Assembly (NCBI GenBank): GCA_947498455.1
Contig: CANMKK010000030.1
Location: 1 to 64,000 of the forward strand
Direction of reading: 5' to 3'
Length of the DNA: 64,000 bases
Source of the DNA: an uncultured Aquimarina sp.
Lineage (GTDB): Bacteria; Bacteroidota; Bacteroidia; Flavobacteriales; Flavobacteriaceae
A program made the translations under genes and the position numbers. Below are positions 61,901 through 64,000 of the stretch, one piece after another. The stretch's first letter is position 1, and every line of letters begins with the position of its first letter. The notes under the pieces are model-generated. The model did no database searches. It was not told the origin of the DNA and saw nothing but the letters and a program-made list of their open reading frames with translations.

Positions 61901-63770
61901 GATTACACCAGATTGGGGTGGGTCAGGTCCATATAATGAAGCTTATGGAATATGGATTGATTATAACCAAGATGGCGATTTTGCGGATGCAGGAGAACAA
62001 GTGTTTACAAAAGTTCCATCGAAGGATACATCTATCAGCGCTACATTCTCTATACCTAATACAGCTCAAGTAGGTAATACAAGAATGCGTATTATAATGG
62101 AATATTTTAATAATACAACTAGTTTGCCAGAAGTGTGTAATACAACACATGATTATGGAGAAACTGAGGATTATGGAATTGTTATAACTGAAGGTTCAGG
62201 AGCAAGCTGTGATGATGGTATCCAGAATGGAGACGAAACAGGAGTGGATTGTGGAGGATCTTGTACTCCTTGTGTTGTAGCTCCTACTTGTGATGATGGT
62301 ATCCAGAATGGAGATGAGACCGGGGTGGATTGCGGAGGATCTTGTACTCCTTGTGTTGTAGCTCCTACTTGTGATGATGGTATTCAGAATGGAGATGAGA
62401 CAGGAGTGGACTGTGGAGGATCTTGTAGCCCGTGCCAGACGACAATAGTATATTGTGAAGATAAGTCAACCAGAACCTCTGGAGAGCATATTAGTAATGT
62501 AGCTGTTGGTAGTATCAATAATACCACTACTCGATCTGTTGATGGGTATGGGGATCATAGTTCTATTTCAACTAATTTAGCAAAAGGTAGTTCGGTTACT
62601 GTAACAATTACACCAGATTGGGGTGGGTCAGGCCCGTATAATGAAGCTTATGGAATATGGATTGATTATAATCAAGATGGCGATTTTGCGGATGCAGGAG
62701 AACAAGTATTTACAAAAGTTCCATCGAAGGATACGTCTATCAGTGCTACATTCTCTATACCTAATACAGCTCAAGTAGGTAATACAAGAATGCGTATTAT
62801 AATGGAGTATTTTAATAATACAACTAGTTTGCCTGAAGTATGTGATACAGCCCATGATTATGGGGAGACTGAAGATTATACAGTGACTATAACAGGAGGT
62901 TCAACCCCTACTTGTAGTGATAATATTCAGAATGGAGATGAGACCGGAGTTGATTGTGGAGGATCTTGTGCGCCTTGTGTTGCGACGCCGACCTGTGATG
63001 ATAATATTCAGAACGGAGATGAGACCGGAGTTGATTGTGGAGGGTCATGTACACCTTGTGTAAGTGGTGGAACAGTAGTATATGTTGATATGGAAGATAA
63101 AACTACTAATTCGACAAGCACTTGGAATCCTTTCCAGATAGAAATAGGAGATGATAGACATTTTGGACCTTGGTATTCAGGTGCTACACTTCGATTGGTG
63201 CCATATGGTAAAGATGTAGTGTGTGAAGGAACTACAAATAATGTTACTTTCCTTGGAGAAGGAGTGGAAGTTGGTGCTTCTAGTAATTTTGTTGCTGATT
63301 CTAATAGTTTCGTTGTTAGTTCTGCTACCCATACTAGTTGGAACGGTAATTCAGGGTATATTGGGTTTACATTTAAAATAAGTGGTGCAATACACTATGG
63401 ATGGTTCTATGCAACGGTAACTAGTGATGGTTCTTCGTATACTATAGAAGACTATGCTTATAATACAGTAGCAGGTCAAAGTTTGGTTACAAGTAGGTCA
63501 ACAGCTGCTTCTAAGTCAGATGAAATTAATAGTCAGCCTAGCGCATTCCCAAATCCGTTTACAAATATATCTACTATTAATGTTTCTGGAATCAAGAGTG
63601 ATTTTACTGTTAATGTGTATAATATGCTAGGAAAAGTAATAGAAAGTAAACAGTATAATAAAAATACAGCTAATGTTACTTTTGGTGAAAATATAGTAAT
63701 GTCGGGAAGTTATTTTGTGACAATACGAACCAAAACCAATATGTATACTGTAAGAGTTGTTAAAAATTGA
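58983..63770 (+). CDS. Secreted M43 metalloprotease, large multidomain form, type IX sorting domain (1595 aa)
   Basis: The start is taken at 58983 because it is preceded by AAAGGAGAA (an unusually clear ribosome site here) and begins a good signal peptide (MKKVTTLFLLLLLASVMNAQ). An upstream in-frame start at 58884 would spoil the signal. The zinc site is HEFGHWLNLYH (His226, His230, His236). Four Ig-like segments of about 95 residues (about 330-720, each with a C.G.N or C.GDE motif) follow. Then come nine 27-residue Cys units in blocks of 4, 3 and 2, two near-identical GEVED domains, a terminal beta domain and a type-A sorting signal (AFPNPFTNISTINV). It is a surface or released protease, paralogous to the gene at 54763. 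Confidence 0.9.
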   Translation: MKKVTTLFLLLLLASVMNAQVNNGCGSSKAMQEYFKNNPKEYENFLKFNDYTRDFNKATFMKSGAGEIVIPVVFHVYGRTQNEATVTDEKIINSLEMVNDDFQGLNPDYYTVDPLFTSRKSRMNITFKLAKIDPNGNPTDGIIDHEVSAGQGNYNSEIVAADAWDNYKYMNIYITADLYDNGSSTSSGVAWFPSTTDSDANLSRVTYNGQYLKGNTDDEFASVLTHEFGHWLNLYHTFEGGCASFNQDYVEDTPQEDITSADDACMVGATDCGDSLINYENYMGYDSTAGCAKMFTKGQTDRMYAALNHAARSSLWQNANLVATGVGGSLEVTPRMHDGVSWKEDAKSIEVCPGTNVKIGMQNVGLTNVSITKPDGLVDIVPDGATYWNFDNVQESDDGVYLIRYEDANENYGFAIVNLYVGYKVQPWIQLDNTTNTDYLNQNEIIVCAGANIGITTQTNLPADGTSSLMLPNGNLYTELNSNGVWAFDNVTANDAGIYTLIYERCGVAYSTEVVVVIGNEITPWVALNGDWQQRNYVEACPGDEIHLGMTNVGTENVTISGPNGFFDNTPDVGTGFKFASITDQDFGTYTITWNDPESCSGSVEIELRPTSSALDGWVRDNANSWTQSRTLFACIGDNVALGTNATLGVTNLKITYPNGTIDTTPDEATAWHFNNIQESDTGVYTIEYNNGSCYSTTDVFLKVGVSDLSNSIEYQVNNDAFVVSTNNVATIDEGSKITLRIPDNLFEGTISWTGPNNFSSTYKAIEIADVAYASSHAGIYTATITHDNSCGSSSAEQTVSFELKFSGVNDATCDDGIQNGDETGVDCGGSCAPCVVAPTCDDGIQNGDETGVDCGGSCTPCAVEPTCDDGIQNGDETGVDCGGSCTPCVVAPTCDDGIQNGDETGVDCGGSCSPCQTTVTYCEDRSTRTSGEHISNVAIGSINNTTTRSIDGYGDHSSISTNLVKGSSVTVTITPDWGGSGPYNEAYGIWIDYNQDGDFADAGEQVFTKVPSKDTSISATFSIPNTAQVGNTRMRIIMEYFNNTTSLPEVCNTTHDYGETEDYGIVITEGSGASCDDGIQNGDETGVDCGGSCTPCVVAPTCDDGIQNGDETGVDCGGSCTPCVVAPTCDDGIQNGDETGVDCGGSCSPCQTTIVYCEDKSTRTSGEHISNVAVGSINNTTTRSVDGYGDHSSISTNLAKGSSVTVTITPDWGGSGPYNEAYGIWIDYNQDGDFADAGEQVFTKVPSKDTSISATFSIPNTAQVGNTRMRIIMEYFNNTTSLPEVCDTAHDYGETEDYTVTITGGSTPTCSDNIQNGDETGVDCGGSCAPCVATPTCDDNIQNGDETGVDCGGSCTPCVSGGTVVYVDMEDKTTNSTSTWNPFQIEIGDDRHFGPWYSGATLRLVPYGKDVVCEGTTNNVTFLGEGVEVGASSNFVADSNSFVVSSATHTSWNGNSGYIGFTFKISGAIHYGWFYATVTSDGSSYTIEDYAYNTVAGQSLVTSRSTAASKSDEINSQPSAFPNPFTNISTINVSGIKSDFTVNVYNMLGKVIESKQYNKNTANVTFGENIVMSGSYFVTIRTKTNMYTVRVVKN
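61422..61733 (+). repeat. 81-bp Cys-rich coding repeat, 4 units
   Basis: Units begin at 61422, 61503, 61584 and 61665, nearly identical at DNA level. Confidence 0.9.
61503..62912 (+). repeat. 705-bp in-frame tandem duplication (3 Cys units + GEVED)
   Basis: 61503-62207 and 62208-62912 align throughout with a shift of exactly 705 bp. Cys units at 61503/61584/61665 match 62208/62289/62370, and the GEVED domains differ in only a few codons. The start of a third period (two Cys units, 62913-63062) follows. Confidence 0.88.
62208..62438 (+). repeat. 81-bp Cys-rich coding repeat, 3 units
   Basis: Units begin at 62208, 62289 and 62370. Confidence 0.9.
62913..63062 (+). repeat. 81-bp Cys-rich coding repeat, 2 units
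   Basis: Units begin at 62913 and 62994; these have DNIQNG instead of DGIQNG. Confidence 0.88.
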
Positions 63771-63817
63771 TTGAAACATCAATTTAGATTTTATTAAACC
63801 TGAAGATTCAGGAAGAG

Positions 63818-63850
63818 AGCCCGATAAACTGTTGTTTGTCGGGCTTATTT
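63818..63850 (+). terminator. Terminator of the second M43 protease gene
   Basis: AGCCCGATAAAC pairs with GTTTGTCGGGCT, followed by a short T-rich run, about 48 bp past the stop. Confidence 0.8.
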
Positions 63851-63910
63851 GTGGGGTAGGTTTATATATAGATTTTTAGTATGCTGAATGTTAACCTAAC
63901 CGGTAAAATT

Positions 63911-63984
63911 GGTTTTATACGATTTACGCATAAAACTTTCGTATATAGTTCGTTTCTTTTGCACTATATCTGCGTTATAAAATT
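63911..63984 (-). repeat. 74-bp dispersed repeat, copy 2
   Basis: The reverse complement of this stretch matches 7026-7099. It ends a few bases before the window edge; the flank CAATAGCTAG is also seen near 12161. Confidence 0.75.
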
Positions 63985-64000
63985 CAACAATAGCTAGGGC

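Noticed and set aside
61422..63062. CRISPR-like regular repeats
   Set aside because: The 81-bp units are in frame, encode conserved Cys residues and have no unique spacers; they belong to the protease gene.

Overview
The window is AT-rich DNA from a marine-type member of the Flavobacteriaceae (Bacteroidota). The evidence is the TonB-dependent receptors with N-terminal carboxypeptidase-like domains, type IX secretion C-terminal sorting domains, promoters of the TTG-N18..20-TAnnTTTG type, scarce Shine-Dalgarno sites, and a ribosomal protein L21 with a helix-hairpin-helix tail. Genus cannot be fixed from sequence alone. There is no rRNA, CRISPR array, transposase or integrase gene.

Layout. 0.2-1.2 kb: an unknown helical protein and a 21-bp tandem repeat. 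1.4-12 kb: two paralogous operons, each a TonB-dependent receptor plus a beta-helix lipoprotein. 12.7-17.9 kb: a phosphate locus (MORN-like protein, PiT-PhoU-like fusion transporter, PhoB-type regulator, PhoR-type kinase). Several promoters here carry 11-bp-spaced TGTTA repeats that look like a Pho box and also reach the second TonB receptor operon. 17.9-24.4 kb: housekeeping genes (glycosyltransferase, trmB, LysE-type exporter, alkyltransferase-like protein, Mrp/ApbC, NifU-type scaffold, phosphoesterase). 24.8-33.1 kb: a compact minus-strand operon encoding a tyrosinase, a LodA-like quinoprotein oxidase, a small unknown protein, a LodB-like flavoprotein, a haem-c lipoprotein and a MerC-like membrane protein. 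33.4-34.3 kb: rplU-rpmA.

34.9-45.0 kb: an orphan contact-dependent weapon module. It consists of a VgrG spike, six tandem mosaic lipoproteins (probable immunity proteins) in an ATGA-overlapped series, and a 1166-residue PAAR / Het-C-like / LysM effector candidate. 45.1-52.0 kb: secreted and outer-membrane unknowns, a trypsin-like protease and a two-component system. This segment is bounded by two copies of the terminator and 3' edge of a tRNA-Leu, which suggests an island or a duplication. 52.2 kb: tRNA-Leu(TAG). 52.6-54.0 kb: an M20 dipeptidase. 54.8-63.8 kb: two large M43 metalloproteases with type IX sorting domains, GEVED domains and thirteen copies of an 81-bp Cys-rich repeat.

Two systems stand out. 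The first is the tyrosinase/LodA/LodB/cytochrome operon, in which the spacing of the presumed cofactor Cys and Trp matches that recalled for LodA. The second is the VgrG, immunity-array and PAAR-effector module, whose lipoproteins are visible recombinants of one another. Dispersed repeats include a 160-166 bp MITE-like element present three times and a 74-bp repeat present twice.
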